Part shown: in pieces, positions 37,552 through 47,569 of the stretch
Layout: each line of letters starts with the position of its first letter
Position numbering within the stretch: the first letter of the stretch is position 1
Source of the DNA: an uncultured Clostridia bacterium
GTDB taxonomy: Bacteria > Bacillota > Clostridia > TANB77 > CAG-508
Length of the DNA: 64,000 nt
Reading direction: 5' to 3'
NCBI GenBank assembly: GCA_934149005.1
Contig: CAKPDN010000001.1
Span: forward strand, 248,001 to 312,000
The notes under the pieces: generated by a model
The model's input: the letters and a program-made list of their open reading frames with translations, nothing else
Told to the model about the DNA's origin: nothing
Database searches by the model: none
Position numbers and translations under genes: made by a program

Positions 37552-38484
37552 TTACTTTATAATATCATAAAAATTAAAAAACTCATAACCTTGCTGCCTT
37601 AAGTATTCAATCACTTTTGGCAAACAATCTACTGTAATTTTCTTTGCTTGTGAGTCATGCATCAAAATGATTACACTATTTTTTTCGTTTGTAGTTTGTT
37701 GTAAGTTGTTCATTAAATATTCTTCTGTTGGATTAGATTTTTCTGAATCTCCTGTTAATGAATTCCAGTTAACATATAGAATGTTATTTTGTTCAAGTAA
37801 TGAAATTGCTTGATTTTTTACATTTTCATATTTTCCTCCAACTGAACCACCTGGAAATCTAAACAAATGTGAATTATATTCTGGAACATTTATTGTTTTA
37901 GCTACAATTTGATTACATTGATTATATTCATTTAAAACTTGTGCGGGTGATTCATAAATTTTTGAATATTGATGTGAATATCCATGATTTGCTATATAAT
38001 GTCCTTCATTATATATTCTATTTGTCGTTTCAGGAAAGACTTCAACTTGACTTCCTAACACAAAAAACGTTGCTTTTATGTTATTTTGATTTAATATGTC
38101 TAATATATCTTTTGTGTTTTTTGATGGTCCATCATCAAATGTTAAAAATGCTCTTTTGGTTTCACTATGATATATATTTTTTATGTTTTCTTTTCCCTTA
38201 TCAGTTAATTTGGGGATTTTTGCTTGTTTATCAATTTCTTGCTGTTTAATTTTTGCTTGTTCTTGCTCTTCTTTTTCTTTTTGATATTCAACAACTTGAG
38301 CAGTAAATTGTTTTGTTTTTCTCAATCTTATAGTTGTATCAATAGTATAATAAATTACAAAACTTAAAGTTATGATAACTATAATACATATTATCATATT
38401 AAGAATTACTCTTTTTTTATCTACATATTTTTTCATACTATAAATATTATACCCTTGATATTGCTCTTTATTAAAAAATCCCAT
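37552..38484 (-). CDS. Membrane-anchored polysaccharide deacetylase
   Basis: 310 residues with an N-terminal membrane anchor (about 25-50), an extracellular coiled coil and a NodB deacetylase domain (about 105-300). Motifs: FLTFDDGPS (catalytic Asp and metal Asp), NHGYSHQYS (HxxxH metal ligands), FRFPGGSVG and ILMHDSQ. Likely peptidoglycan N-acetylglucosamine deacetylase (PgdA type) or a spore cortex PdaA-like enzyme; the anchor favours PgdA. AGAGGAT before the ATG. Confidence 0.9.
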   Translation of the reverse strand: MGFFNKEQYQGYNIYSMKKYVDKKRVILNMIICIIVIITLSFVIYYTIDTTIRLRKTKQFTAQVVEYQKEKEEQEQAKIKQQEIDKQAKIPKLTDKGKENIKNIYHSETKRAFLTFDDGPSKNTKDILDILNQNNIKATFFVLGSQVEVFPETTNRIYNEGHYIANHGYSHQYSKIYESPAQVLNEYNQCNQIVAKTINVPEYNSHLFRFPGGSVGGKYENVKNQAISLLEQNNILYVNWNSLTGDSEKSNPTEEYLMNNLQQTTNEKNSVIILMHDSQAKKITVDCLPKVIEYLRQQGYEFFNFYDIIK

Positions 38485-38547
38485 AAATTTTATCCTCTTT
38501 TTATTACCTTTTTTGTTACATTATATATAATAAGAGTATCCATGTTT

Positions 38548-40122
38548 TCACTTTTTCATTACTCCTTTTATATATTCAATTTCTTCTTCTGCATTTAGTC
38601 TCATAAATATAGGTTCACCTTTTTCAATTACTTTTATATCTTTTAATTTACCATATTCTTTTAAACTTTCCCATGTTTTTAAATTTTCATCTTGTACACC
38701 TATTTGTCTTAATATATTTTCTGATGTTTCATTCATAAATGGTTTTATTAATATTGCTATTTTTCTTAAATTCTCTATTAAATGATACATTGATGATTTT
38801 AGTTCTTCTGTTTGTTTCTCTTTTGCTAAAGCCCATGGCATTGTTTCATCTATATATTTATTAGTTCTTGATACTAAATTCCATATCTCTTGTATTGAGC
38901 TTGCAATTTCAAAATTTTCAAATAATTTTTCAAATTTCTCTATTTGTTCAATACATGTTTTTTCTAATTCTTTATCAACTTGGTTTGGTGTTCCATTATA
39001 TTCTGGTACTTGTCCTTCAAAATATTTATTAACCATTGATACTGTTCTATTTAATAAATTGCTTAAATCATTACATAAATCGAAATTATATCTTTGTACA
39101 AATTCTTCTGGTGAAAATAGTCCATCTTGTGACATAGGCATTTCTCTTAACAAGAAATATTTTGTTGCATCTAGTCCATATCTTTCTATTAATGTTTCGG
39201 GATAAATTACATTTCCTTTTGATTTACTCATTTTTCCATCTTTCATCATAATCCAGTTATGAACAAATATTGTTTTTGGTAATGGTAAATCCAGTGCCAT
39301 TAAGAATATTGGCCAATATATTAAATGAAATCTTGCTATATCTTTTCCTACAATTTGAACATCTGCTGGCCAAAATTTATTAAATAATGTTTCATCTTCT
39401 GACATGTATCCTAATGCTGTGATATAATTTGTTAATGCATCTACCCATACATATATTATATGTTTTGGGTCTTTTAATACTTTTATTCCCCAATCAAATG
39501 ATGTTCTTGTTACACATAAATTCTCTAGTCCGGGTTTTATAAAATTATTTATCATTTCTTGTTTTCTATATTCTGGCTTAATAAAGTCTGAATGTTCTTC
39601 ATAATATTTTAAAAGTTTATCTGCATATTTTTTCATATTAAAGAAATATGCTTCTTCTTTCATTGGAACTACTTTTCTTCCACAGTCTGGACATTTTCCA
39701 TCAACTAATTGTGTTTCCGTAAAAAATGTTTCACATGGTACACAATATAGTCCTTCATATTCTCCTTTATAGATATCTCCTTGTTCCATAAATTTGTCAA
39801 ATATTTTTTGAACTGCTTTTTCGTGTCTTTTATCTGTTGTTCTAATGAAATCATCATATTGTATATCCATTTTTGCCCATAGGTCTTTTGCCATTTTAGC
39901 CATTTCATCTACATATTCCTGTGGTGTTTTGTTTGTTTCTTTGGCTTTTGCTTCTATTTTTTGTCCGTGTTCATCTGCTCCTGTTAACATGAACACTTCT
40001 TTTCCTTTAAATTTTTGATATCTTTTTATCGCATCTGCTAATACTGTTGTATATGCCGTTCCTATATGGTATCTTCCACTTGGATAATATATTGGTGTTG
40101 TTATATAAAATGTATCTTTCAT
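38548..40122 (-). CDS. metG: Methionyl-tRNA synthetase without C-terminal EMAP domain
   Basis: 524 residues. Catalytic core with PSGRYHIGTAYT (HIGH variant), zinc module CVPCETFFTETQ...CPDC, and KMSKSKGN, then the anticodon-binding helical bundle ending near residue 520. Many clostridial MetG proteins continue for about 100 more residues with a tRNA-binding dimerisation domain; here it is missing. Active as a monomer in other bacteria. AGAGGGTGACC before the ATG. Confidence 0.96.
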   Translation of the reverse strand: MKDTFYITTPIYYPSGRYHIGTAYTTVLADAIKRYQKFKGKEVFMLTGADEHGQKIEAKAKETNKTPQEYVDEMAKMAKDLWAKMDIQYDDFIRTTDKRHEKAVQKIFDKFMEQGDIYKGEYEGLYCVPCETFFTETQLVDGKCPDCGRKVVPMKEEAYFFNMKKYADKLLKYYEEHSDFIKPEYRKQEMINNFIKPGLENLCVTRTSFDWGIKVLKDPKHIIYVWVDALTNYITALGYMSEDETLFNKFWPADVQIVGKDIARFHLIYWPIFLMALDLPLPKTIFVHNWIMMKDGKMSKSKGNVIYPETLIERYGLDATKYFLLREMPMSQDGLFSPEEFVQRYNFDLCNDLSNLLNRTVSMVNKYFEGQVPEYNGTPNQVDKELEKTCIEQIEKFEKLFENFEIASSIQEIWNLVSRTNKYIDETMPWALAKEKQTEELKSSMYHLIENLRKIAILIKPFMNETSENILRQIGVQDENLKTWESLKEYGKLKDIKVIEKGEPIFMRLNAEEEIEYIKGVMKK

Positions 40123-40226
40123 TTAGGTCACCCTCTCTTTATTTTTTCTTGCTTTATGTTATCACATTTTAATGCTTTTGTCTAGTGCTTTTTAATATAC
40201 TCAATTTTGATTTTCATAAAAAAATA

Positions 40227-40271
40227 AAACTAAAATTTTATAACAATTTTACTTGTTTAAAACTTTAGTTT
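40227..40271 (-). terminator. Terminator-like hairpin of the 40305-41267 gene
   Basis: AAACTAAAA and CTTTAGTTT pair over an A/T-rich loop, with a T run on the minus strand (A run at 40220-40224). Confidence 0.55.
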
Positions 40272-40304
40272 CTATAATTTTATACATTTTTTTATAATTA
40301 GTTT

Positions 40305-41267
40305 TTACTTAATAGTTTTATCATAAAATATTTCATAAACTTTGACATCCATTAATAAAAATGTTCCTTGTCCAAAGTTAATATTATGTGTTCTAAACCA
40401 AATATCGTGCCAACAATTTTTATCTATAAACCTACCATCTCCAACTGTACTATAATAATTATTAGCATTATCATTTTTAATTACAGTTCCACTAGCATTT
40501 GAATCTATTTTGAAACAAATATAGTAAATATCTATATTAGAATCAGTAACCAAAAATTTATTTTTCTTTGAGTTTGGTCTATAATAAGTTGATTCATCTC
40601 CATCATAAGCTGCTTTGTCTAATGCATCTTCTGCTGTACAATCAACACTTAAGTCTAAAGCATAAATAAAATCATTTTCATCGTCTGAATATTTATATTT
40701 AGCATTAACAATTCCATTTTCGGTTAGTATAGGATATTGTAAAGCAGATATTAAATATTTAGGTGTTGTTATTGTTAATGTGTTACTTGACTTTTTCATA
40801 TTTGCATCTTCATCTATTGCAATAACAGATACTGAATCTGTCGCTCCATTATTTAAAGATAAGTTATATGGCAATTTTTTTGATGAATCTACTGCCTTCC
40901 CATTAACTAAAAAGATATAAACTAAAACTGGACTATTATTTGTTGTAGATATACTACCATCTATGTCTATTTTAGCTTTTAAGCCATTTTGTTCATTCTT
41001 TATCTTAAAATCATTAATTAATATTGATTTATTTGCTTCTCTATTTCCATTAATATATTCTTCAATTTTGTTTTCATAGTCTCCTAATTTTTCATCTTCT
41101 TTAATCTGTGAATTTTCTTGTTTCTCTTTTGCTAATTTTGCTTTTTCCAAAAGCCCATTTCCTGTTAATTGTGATATTGCTACTCCTGCTAAAATTAATA
41201 ATATTATAATTGTTACAATTAATGCAACAAGTGTAATTCCATTCTTTTTTCTCAAATTTCTTTCCAT
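40305..41267 (-). CDS. Prepilin-like protein with discoidin-like C-terminal domain
   Basis: 320 residues: prepilin leader MERNLRKKNG, cleaved before ITLVALIVTIIILLILAGVAISQLTG, then a charged helix (KAKLAKEKQENSQIKEDE), an Ig-like segment (about 75-160) and a C-terminal domain with VDCTAEDALDKAAYDGDES and a beta-rich tail ending DVKVYEIFYD, resembling F5/8-type C sugar-binding domains. It is the intact paralogue of the out-of-frame gene at 10093-11084 and lacks the CT tract. Candidate pilus-tip adhesin; the binding target is unknown. Confidence 0.8.
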   Translation of the reverse strand: MERNLRKKNGITLVALIVTIIILLILAGVAISQLTGNGLLEKAKLAKEKQENSQIKEDEKLGDYENKIEEYINGNREANKSILINDFKIKNEQNGLKAKIDIDGSISTTNNSPVLVYIFLVNGKAVDSSKKLPYNLSLNNGATDSVSVIAIDEDANMKKSSNTLTITTPKYLISALQYPILTENGIVNAKYKYSDDENDFIYALDLSVDCTAEDALDKAAYDGDESTYYRPNSKKNKFLVTDSNIDIYYICFKIDSNASGTVIKNDNANNYYSTVGDGRFIDKNCWHDIWFRTHNINFGQGTFLLMDVKVYEIFYDKTIK

Positions 41268-41497
41268 CTTTCTTACCTCTTTTGTTAATATTTCTTAGAA
41301 ATATCCTGTATATTTAATATACCATAATATTTATTATAGTTCAACATTTCGTTCTTATGTTATATAATTGTAAAAAAGATGTAATATCCTCGTAATATTT
41401 TTTATATTATTTCTGTAAAAATTATAAAAATAAATTATTTTATTTTTTTTCTATTTATGATATAATTTGCCTAACATAGCGAAGGGAGAAAATTTCG

Positions 41498-43681
41498 ATG
41501 AAAAACTTTTTTATAATATTATCAATGAAACTATTAAATATAATACTAAAAATATTTCATAAAAACGGCGGAAATTTTTTAGGCAAAATTGCATTTGATT
41601 GGAATCCAGAAATATTTAAATATTTCAAAGTAAATTGTCCTGTAATTGCAGTATCTGCAACAAATGGGAAGACAATGACAAATAATTGCATTGGATATAC
41701 ATTAAAACAAGCTGGATATAGAGTCGTAAGTAATGTTGAAGGAAATAATATGGAAACAGGTATACTCTCAACTATTTTGAAAAATTGCTCATTAACAGGT
41801 AAAATTATAGCTGATTTTCTGGTTTTTGAAGTTGATGAAAGTTATATTCCGGTTGTTTTTAAAGATTTTAGATTAGATACTCTTGTCATTTTAAACTTTT
41901 TCCGTGACCAATTAGACAGAAATGGAGAAGTTGAATCTTTAATTTTAAGAATAAATGATTTTCTTAAATCCTATACTGGAAATTTAATATTAAATAATGA
42001 TGACCCTAATGTTTCAAGATTAGGACAAGCTAATAAATCAAATCAAAATATCTACTATTTTAGTGTTGATAAATATTCTTATGCAACTGAAAATATAAAA
42101 GAAGCTGGCGAAGGTAAATTCTGTCCATTTTGTAAAACAAGATTAGAATATGAATATTACCAATATTCACATGTAGGCAAATTCAAATGCCCTAAGTGTA
42201 ATTTTGGTAATAATAAAATTTATAAAATAGCTACTAATGTTAATTTAAAAAATAGATGTTTCAATATAAATAATGAAACTTATCACATTAAAGGTAACAG
42301 TATCTACTTAATTTATAACTATACAGCTGTTGTCTCAGTTTGCAGTTTATATAATATTTCCAATGACATTGTAAAAAAATCTTTATCAACTTTTGCTTTA
42401 AATAATGGTAGGTTGGAAGAAATTCAAATAAATGGTATTAGGACAATTATAAATTTAGCCAAAAATCCTACAGGAAGTAATGTGAGCTTACGTATTTTAA
42501 ACGAAGATGAAGATGAAAAAGAATTATTATTTGTTTTAAATGATAATATAGCAGATGGTTTTGATGTTTCTTGGATTTGGGATATTAATTTTAGTAATTT
42601 AAATAATGTTTCAAGAATTATTACATCTGGAACAAGAGCTTATGATATTGCTATCAGAATTAAAACAAGTGGATTCCCTGCCGAAAAAATAGAACCTTAC
42701 CTAAATTTAAATGAAGCTGTTCAAGCTTTATATAAAACCGATATTAAAAAATATGTAATTGCAAATTATACCTCTTTGCAACCTACTAGAAGAGAATTGA
42801 AACAATTCGGAGAAAAAGAAATTGTTACTAACATAAAAAATAATGATATTACTTCACAAATTGAGCAAAAAACAATACCAAATGATGAACTATCTGACAA
42901 AATTCGACAAAAAAATGAGACAAATTCGGACCGTCCCAACTGTCTCAAAATTCTTTATCTATACCCTGATATGTTAGAGCTTTATGGTGATTATGGAAAT
43001 ATTCAGGTTTTAAAATATAGAATTGAATCTCGTGGTTATAAAGCCATAATTGATAGATATTCTATTGGTGATAATACTCCTGATTTTAATAATTATGATA
43101 TTATCTTTGCTGGTGGTGGTGCTGATAATGAACAAAGTATTTTAGCTGATGATTTAGTTAAATATAAGGATAATATTAAAGATGCTGTTCAAAATGGTGT
43201 ATTTTTCTTACTTATTTGTGGTGCTTACCAACTATTTGGTAAATATTATAGAGGTGTTGAAGGTACTATTATTCCAGGTCTTGAAGTTTTTAATTATTAT
43301 ACTGAGGCTAATCCAGATAGAAAAAAAAGATGTATCGGTAATATTGTTATAGAGACTAATTTAAACGGAACTAATACTACTGTTATTGGTTTTGAAAATC
43401 ATGGTGGACAAACTTTTGATGTTTCTAATTCTTTTGGTAAAGTATTGTTTGGAAATGGTAATAAGTTTGGTGATATTGATGAAGGATATTTTAAAAGTAA
43501 TGTTATAGCTACTTACTTACATGGTCCTCTTCTTTCAAAAAATCCTGAGCTTTGTGATTATATTATTAAATATTGTTTAGATAGAAAATATAATAAAAAT
43601 ACTGTATTAGAACCATTAAATGATGAATTTGAAAATTTGTGTAGAGAACAATTATTAAATAGATTTTTAAAAAAAGACTAG
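41498..43681 (+). CDS. MurT-GatD fusion (lipid II isoglutaminyl synthase)
   Basis: 727 residues joining two proteins that are normally separate subunits. Residues 1-430: MurT, with Mur ligase ATP site VSATNGKTMTNN, the four-Cys zinc ribbon (CPFC, CPKC about 205-235) and DUF1727 FDVSWIWDIN. Residues about 485-727: GatD, class I amidotransferase with LICGAYQLFG (nucleophile Cys), FENHGGQTF, and TYLHGP (catalytic His). The enzyme amidates D-Glu of lipid II. The linker (about 435-485) ends with KIRQKNETNSDRPNCLK, encoded by a half copy of repeat family A. GatD's usual first Met is gone. AGGGAG before the ATG. Confidence 0.9.
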   Translation: MKNFFIILSMKLLNIILKIFHKNGGNFLGKIAFDWNPEIFKYFKVNCPVIAVSATNGKTMTNNCIGYTLKQAGYRVVSNVEGNNMETGILSTILKNCSLTGKIIADFLVFEVDESYIPVVFKDFRLDTLVILNFFRDQLDRNGEVESLILRINDFLKSYTGNLILNNDDPNVSRLGQANKSNQNIYYFSVDKYSYATENIKEAGEGKFCPFCKTRLEYEYYQYSHVGKFKCPKCNFGNNKIYKIATNVNLKNRCFNINNETYHIKGNSIYLIYNYTAVVSVCSLYNISNDIVKKSLSTFALNNGRLEEIQINGIRTIINLAKNPTGSNVSLRILNEDEDEKELLFVLNDNIADGFDVSWIWDINFSNLNNVSRIITSGTRAYDIAIRIKTSGFPAEKIEPYLNLNEAVQALYKTDIKKYVIANYTSLQPTRRELKQFGEKEIVTNIKNNDITSQIEQKTIPNDELSDKIRQKNETNSDRPNCLKILYLYPDMLELYGDYGNIQVLKYRIESRGYKAIIDRYSIGDNTPDFNNYDIIFAGGGADNEQSILADDLVKYKDNIKDAVQNGVFFLLICGAYQLFGKYYRGVEGTIIPGLEVFNYYTEANPDRKKRCIGNIVIETNLNGTNTTVIGFENHGGQTFDVSNSFGKVLFGNGNKFGDIDEGYFKSNVIATYLHGPLLSKNPELCDYIIKYCLDRKYNKNTVLEPLNDEFENLCREQLLNRFLKKD
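42903..42947 (+). repeat. Translated half copy of family A repeat in murT-gatD
   Basis: TTCGACAAAAAAATGAGACA and GGACCGTCCCAACTGTCTCA match the right arm of the elements at 24619-24736 and 52481-52618. Only this arm is present, and its reading frame is open, giving the linker between the MurT and GatD parts. Confidence 0.88.
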
Positions 43682-43714
43682 CTTTTAGTTTAACACCAAA
43701 AGCTAGTCTTTTTT
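43672..43714. terminator. Bidirectional terminator between murT-gatD and HNH gene
   Basis: AAAAGACTAGCTTTT and AAAAGCTAGTCTTTT form a 15-bp stem with T runs on both strands, between convergent genes. Confidence 0.9.
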
Positions 43715-43716
43715 GC

Positions 43717-44379
43717 TCATAATATGACCTCAACATTTTCCAATTGTATTACTGGTATTGATTTGATATTGTTATTTTTGGCTACCATTATTTGTAAGAA
43801 TCCATCCAACAAAAATCCATTTTTATCAACAACTATTGGTTTCTTCAAAAATCCATACTTAAAATAATATTCTTCATATGATTTATACCGTTTTTTACGA
43901 TAATTTTCATATAAATTCATATTTATTATAATATCATTTATTTCTTTTTCTGTAATCCATTCTTTTGGAATTTGATACATTTTTTTCTTTCGTAATTCTT
44001 CTTGATATTTTTTTAATGCTTTTAAGTATTTATTTTCCAGTCCCATATCTTTTTCTTCTAAAAAAGTCATATATTGTTGATATGTCATATTTCGTTTTTT
44101 GTCTCCATTACACTCTTTACATGCCGGTAATAAATTATTAGTAATTGTTGGTCCTCCAAAATCAACAGGAAACATGTGGTCAATTGTCACTTCATCTTTA
44201 GTTAATTTCCGGTGACAATATTGACACTCATCTCTTCCCTTCATTTGATACGCTATTTCTACCATAGCTTTTCTAAAAGAAGTTTGTCTAGTTATTTTTA
44301 GAACTCCATTTTTAATAAATGCCTGTACACCTTTTCTTTCATCCTCTAAAGAGAATTTCTCTGGTAATTCAATAATCAT
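43717..44379 (-). CDS. HNH endonuclease-like protein with ParB-like element
   Basis: 220 residues. The HNH core has two CxxC pairs (CQYCHRKL and CKECNGDK) and the ββα catalytic part TIDHMFPVDFGG. A C-terminal segment (VDKNGFLLDGFLQIMVAKNNNIKSIPVI) looks like a ParB/sulfiredoxin-type substrate loop. It uses two in-phase CGG codons (AAA CGG, CAC CGG), among only four in this window. Possibly a defence or mobile-DNA nuclease; function not assigned. Confidence 0.7.
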   Translation of the reverse strand: MIIELPEKFSLEDERKGVQAFIKNGVLKITRQTSFRKAMVEIAYQMKGRDECQYCHRKLTKDEVTIDHMFPVDFGGPTITNNLLPACKECNGDKKRNMTYQQYMTFLEEKDMGLENKYLKALKKYQEELRKKKMYQIPKEWITEKEINDIIINMNLYENYRKKRYKSYEEYYFKYGFLKKPIVVDKNGFLLDGFLQIMVAKNNNIKSIPVIQLENVEVIL

Positions 44380-44422
44380 TGCATTTACCTCCTTTATATT
44401 TTTTATATTATATAATATATAA

Positions 44423-44950
44423 CTACCTATATTGTTCTTCTTTTATTATTTTTCCATTTTCCATTGTTTTTGGAACATCTATTATTCTTTGGTTTGAAGA
44501 TCCTCTAAATTGTAATTTTAAATCTTTTTTTTCTTCTTCAAATTTTCCATCTACAACAACATCAATATATTTAAGTAACTCTCTTGTTGTTTCACTGTTT
44601 TTAGCCATTGTTCCCATAACATCTTTTTCAAAATCAAATCCAGTATAACACCATATATTCTTATTTGGAAATTTTTCTTTAACTTTTTTTACTAATGGTA
44701 ATAATCCTTCTTGATTTTTTGGTTCTAATGGTTCTCCTCCTAAAAGAGAAAGTCCTTCAATATAATCATGGTTCATATAATTTATAACTTCTTGCTCTTG
44801 TTCTTCTGTGAATTCATTTCCGTAGTTAAAATCCCATGCACATGGATTAAAGCACCCTTTACAATGATGATTACATCCACTTACAAACACTGAGACTCTA
44901 ACTCCTTCTCCATTTGCTACATCAATTTTTTTTATATCTGCATAATTCAT
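44423..44950 (-). CDS. nrdG: Anaerobic ribonucleotide reductase activating protein NrdG
   Basis: Radical SAM enzyme that installs the glycyl radical on NrdD. 175 residues with SGCNHHCKGC (CxxxCxxC cluster ligands) and SLLGGEPLEPKN (SAM binding). AGGAGAAATG start. Downstream of nrdD, from which it is separated by the 180-bp family B hairpin. Confidence 0.95.
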   Translation of the reverse strand: MNYADIKKIDVANGEGVRVSVFVSGCNHHCKGCFNPCAWDFNYGNEFTEEQEQEVINYMNHDYIEGLSLLGGEPLEPKNQEGLLPLVKKVKEKFPNKNIWCYTGFDFEKDVMGTMAKNSETTRELLKYIDVVVDGKFEEEKKDLKLQFRGSSNQRIIDVPKTMENGKIIKEEQYR

Positions 44951-44969
44951 AACATTTCTCCTAAAACAG

Positions 44970-45150
44970 GGAACAGCTAAAGGGGATTAAGGGGCCACCA
45001 CCCGAAAGGGATTAAGGGGCCACCACATAAAATCCCTTATTTTTTTCATTTATATATTTCAATTATTTTTAAATTTTTTATAAGGGATTTTATGTGGTGG
45101 CCCCTTAATCCCTTTCGGGTGGTGGCCCCTTAATCCCGCTCAGCTGTTCC
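44970..45150. repeat. Family B large inverted repeat between nrdD and nrdG
   Basis: Arms of about 70 bp (GGAACAGCT, GGGATTAAGGGGCCACCACC repeated, AAAATCCCTTA inward) are nearly perfect complements around an A/T-rich loop. The unit GGGATTAAGGGGCCACCAC is itself tandem within each arm. Fills the whole nrdD-nrdG intergenic gap, and is likely to fold in the mRNA and set the nrdD:nrdG ratio (inference). Confidence 0.92.
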
Positions 45151-45168
45151 ACTTAATTTTCACTTTAA

Positions 45169-47295
45169 TTACATATGTAAAACTCTTTGTTTTATTTCTT
45201 TTGTTTTTCCTGCATTCCAGAAATTTTCTCCTAAATACCCACATGTACGCCTAACAACATTCATTTTGCTATGGTCTTTATTTCCACAATTTGGGCATTC
45301 CCATTCATTATCATCATTTATAATAATTTCTCCATCAAACCCACATACTTGGCAATAATCTGATTTTGTATTAAATTCAGCATATTGAATATTATCATAA
45401 ATAAATTTAACTGCTGTTTCTAATGCTGGTATATTATTCTGCATATTTGGTATTTCAACATATGATATAGCTCCACCTGTTGATAAATTTTGGAATTCGC
45501 TTTCAAATGAAAGTTTATCAAATGCATCTATTTTTTCTCTGACATCTACATGATATGAGTTTGTATAATATCCTTTGTCTGTTACATCTTTTATTGTTCC
45601 GAACTTTTCTTTATCTATACGTGCAAATTTATAACATAAGCTTTCTGCTGGTGTTCCATATAATGCAAATCCAATGTTTGTTTCCTTTTTCCATTTTGCA
45701 GCTGTTTCATTTAAATGTTTCATTACTCTAAGTGCAAAATCATGTCCCTCTGGCGTTGTTTGAGATACACCTTTCATTACTTTTGTCATTTCATATATTC
45801 CTATATATCCTAATGAAATTGTTGAATATCCACCAAATAATAATTTGTCTATTTTTTCTCCTTTTTCTAATCTTGCTATTGCTCCATATTGCCAGTGTAT
45901 TGGACTTATATCAGATTTTGTTCCTAATAAAGCATAATGTCTACACATTAAAGCTTCTTTGCATAATTCTAGTCTTTCATCTAATAATTTCCAAAATTTA
46001 TCTTCATTACCATCTGCAATTATTGCTATTTGTGGTAAATTTATACTAACTACACCTTGATTAAATCTTCCTTCAAATTTGTAATTTCCATTTTCATCTT
46101 TCCAAGGTGATAAGAAACTTCTGCATCCCATTGGACTAAATACATTTCCTTCATAGTTTTCACGCATTTTTTTAGCTGATATATAATCTGGATACATTCT
46201 TTTTGCTGAACATTTAACTGCTAGTTTTGTTAAGTAATCATATTTTCCACCTTTTAAGCAGTTATGTTCATCTAAAACATATACTAGTTTTGGGAATGCT
46301 GGTGTTACATATACACCTGCTTCATTTTTTATTCCTTCATATCTTTGTCTTAAAACTTCTTCAATTATCATTGCATTTTCTTTTATATATGGATCATCTT
46401 TTTGCAAATTTAAGAATAAAGTTACAAAAGGTGATTGGCCATTTGTTGTCATTAATGTGTTTATTTGATATTGAATTGTTTGTACTCCTGCTTTTAATTC
46501 AGCTTTTACTCTTTCTTCTACTATATCTGCAATAGTATCATTTGATAGTTTTCCTCTATATTTTTCTTGCAATTGTTTTGTATATTTATCATAGCTTTTT
46601 CTTAAATATTTTCCTAAATGTTTTAAATCAACAGATTGTCCTCCATATTGATTGCTTGCAACAGCCGCTATTATTTGTGTTGTTACTGTACATGCAACTT
46701 GGAAACTTTTTGGGCTTTCTATTAATTTTCCATTCATTACTGTTCCATTATCTAACATATCTGATATATTTATTAGACAGCAATTAAATATTGGTTGTAC
46801 AAAATAATCAGCATCGTGGAAATGCAAAATTCCTTCTTGATGTGCTTTTACAATTTTTTCTGGTAATAGTAATCTATTTGTTAAATCTCTTGAAACTTCT
46901 CCTGCTATATAATCTCTTTGTGTAGATGCTAATAATGTATTTTTATTTGAATTTTCTTCTGCTAATTCTTTATTTTCATTTCTTATTAATCCTAATATTG
47001 ATTCATCTGTTGTATTTGATTTTCTTATTAATGCTCTATTATAACGATACACTATATATCTTTTTGCTAATTCATATTTTCCTATTTCCATTAGTTTTTC
47101 TTCAATCAAATCTTGGATGTCCTCTACTAACATTCTTTTTTTACCTAAATCTTCTATATACTCTATTATTCCTTTTATATCTTCTTTAGTAGCTTTTTCT
47201 CTTCCCTTTACCTCTTGATTTGCTTTTTCAATTGCTATTGAAATTTTTTGTCTGTCGTAATCTACAACTCTTCCATCTCTTTTAATGATTTTCAT
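45169..47295 (-). CDS. nrdD: Anaerobic ribonucleoside-triphosphate reductase NrdD
   Basis: Glycyl-radical class III ribonucleotide reductase. 708 residues: ATP-cone allosteric domain (about 1-95, KIIKRDGRVVDYDRQKI), catalytic barrel, a four-Cys zinc site (CQVCG, CPNCG about 650-675) and the C-terminal glycyl radical loop (RRTCGYLGENFWNAG). I start at the ATG at 47295, preceded by GGGAGG; an ORF start at 47325 adds 10 residues. Upstream lies a TTGC-type palindrome shared with the crp-like gene. Confidence 0.97.
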   Translation of the reverse strand: MKIIKRDGRVVDYDRQKISIAIEKANQEVKGREKATKEDIKGIIEYIEDLGKKRMLVEDIQDLIEEKLMEIGKYELAKRYIVYRYNRALIRKSNTTDESILGLIRNENKELAEENSNKNTLLASTQRDYIAGEVSRDLTNRLLLPEKIVKAHQEGILHFHDADYFVQPIFNCCLINISDMLDNGTVMNGKLIESPKSFQVACTVTTQIIAAVASNQYGGQSVDLKHLGKYLRKSYDKYTKQLQEKYRGKLSNDTIADIVEERVKAELKAGVQTIQYQINTLMTTNGQSPFVTLFLNLQKDDPYIKENAMIIEEVLRQRYEGIKNEAGVYVTPAFPKLVYVLDEHNCLKGGKYDYLTKLAVKCSAKRMYPDYISAKKMRENYEGNVFSPMGCRSFLSPWKDENGNYKFEGRFNQGVVSINLPQIAIIADGNEDKFWKLLDERLELCKEALMCRHYALLGTKSDISPIHWQYGAIARLEKGEKIDKLLFGGYSTISLGYIGIYEMTKVMKGVSQTTPEGHDFALRVMKHLNETAAKWKKETNIGFALYGTPAESLCYKFARIDKEKFGTIKDVTDKGYYTNSYHVDVREKIDAFDKLSFESEFQNLSTGGAISYVEIPNMQNNIPALETAVKFIYDNIQYAEFNTKSDYCQVCGFDGEIIINDDNEWECPNCGNKDHSKMNVVRRTCGYLGENFWNAGKTKEIKQRVLHM

Positions 47296-47399
47296 TTTTG
47301 CATTTCCTCCCTTATTTATTTCCACATTTAGTGTTAAATTTGCTTTTGTGTTTCCACATCTTTTATGTGTTTATTATATATCAATATAAAACATTTTCT

Positions 47400-47413
47400 G
47401 TTGCAAAAGCAAC
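47400..47413. promoter_or_regulatory. Candidate operator palindrome near nrdD
   Basis: GTTGCAAAAGCAAC, a perfect 5-bp-arm palindrome, lies 105 bp upstream of the nrdD ATG. A near-identical copy is at 47500-47513 in the crp-like promoter; the two are 100 bp apart. Confidence 0.65.
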
Positions 47414-47499
47414 AAATATTAAAAAAAAATTTTTAATATTTTTTTATCCGCTAATTTCTAAGGGTTGATGTTTTATTACATTTATATTACAAAAAATAT

Positions 47500-47529
47500 G
47501 TTGCAAATGCAACTTTTTTATTGTATAAT
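47500..47529 (+). promoter_or_regulatory. Promoter and operator of the Crp-like gene
   Basis: TTGCAA (47501-47506), 17-bp spacer and TATAAT (47524-47529) form a consensus promoter whose -35 box is embedded in the palindrome GTTGCAAATGCAAC (47500-47513). A protein bound there would compete with RNA polymerase, so autorepression is plausible. Confidence 0.75.
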
Positions 47530-47569
47530 GCCAGAAACATCCCATTGGGAAACAGGAGGTAAATTAATA

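Noticed and set aside
43717..44379. HNH gene as a frameshifted gene at its CGG codons
   Set aside because: Both CGG codons (after AAA and CAC) are in an intact frame and give the expected CxxC-R-K and KKR residues, so no shift is needed.
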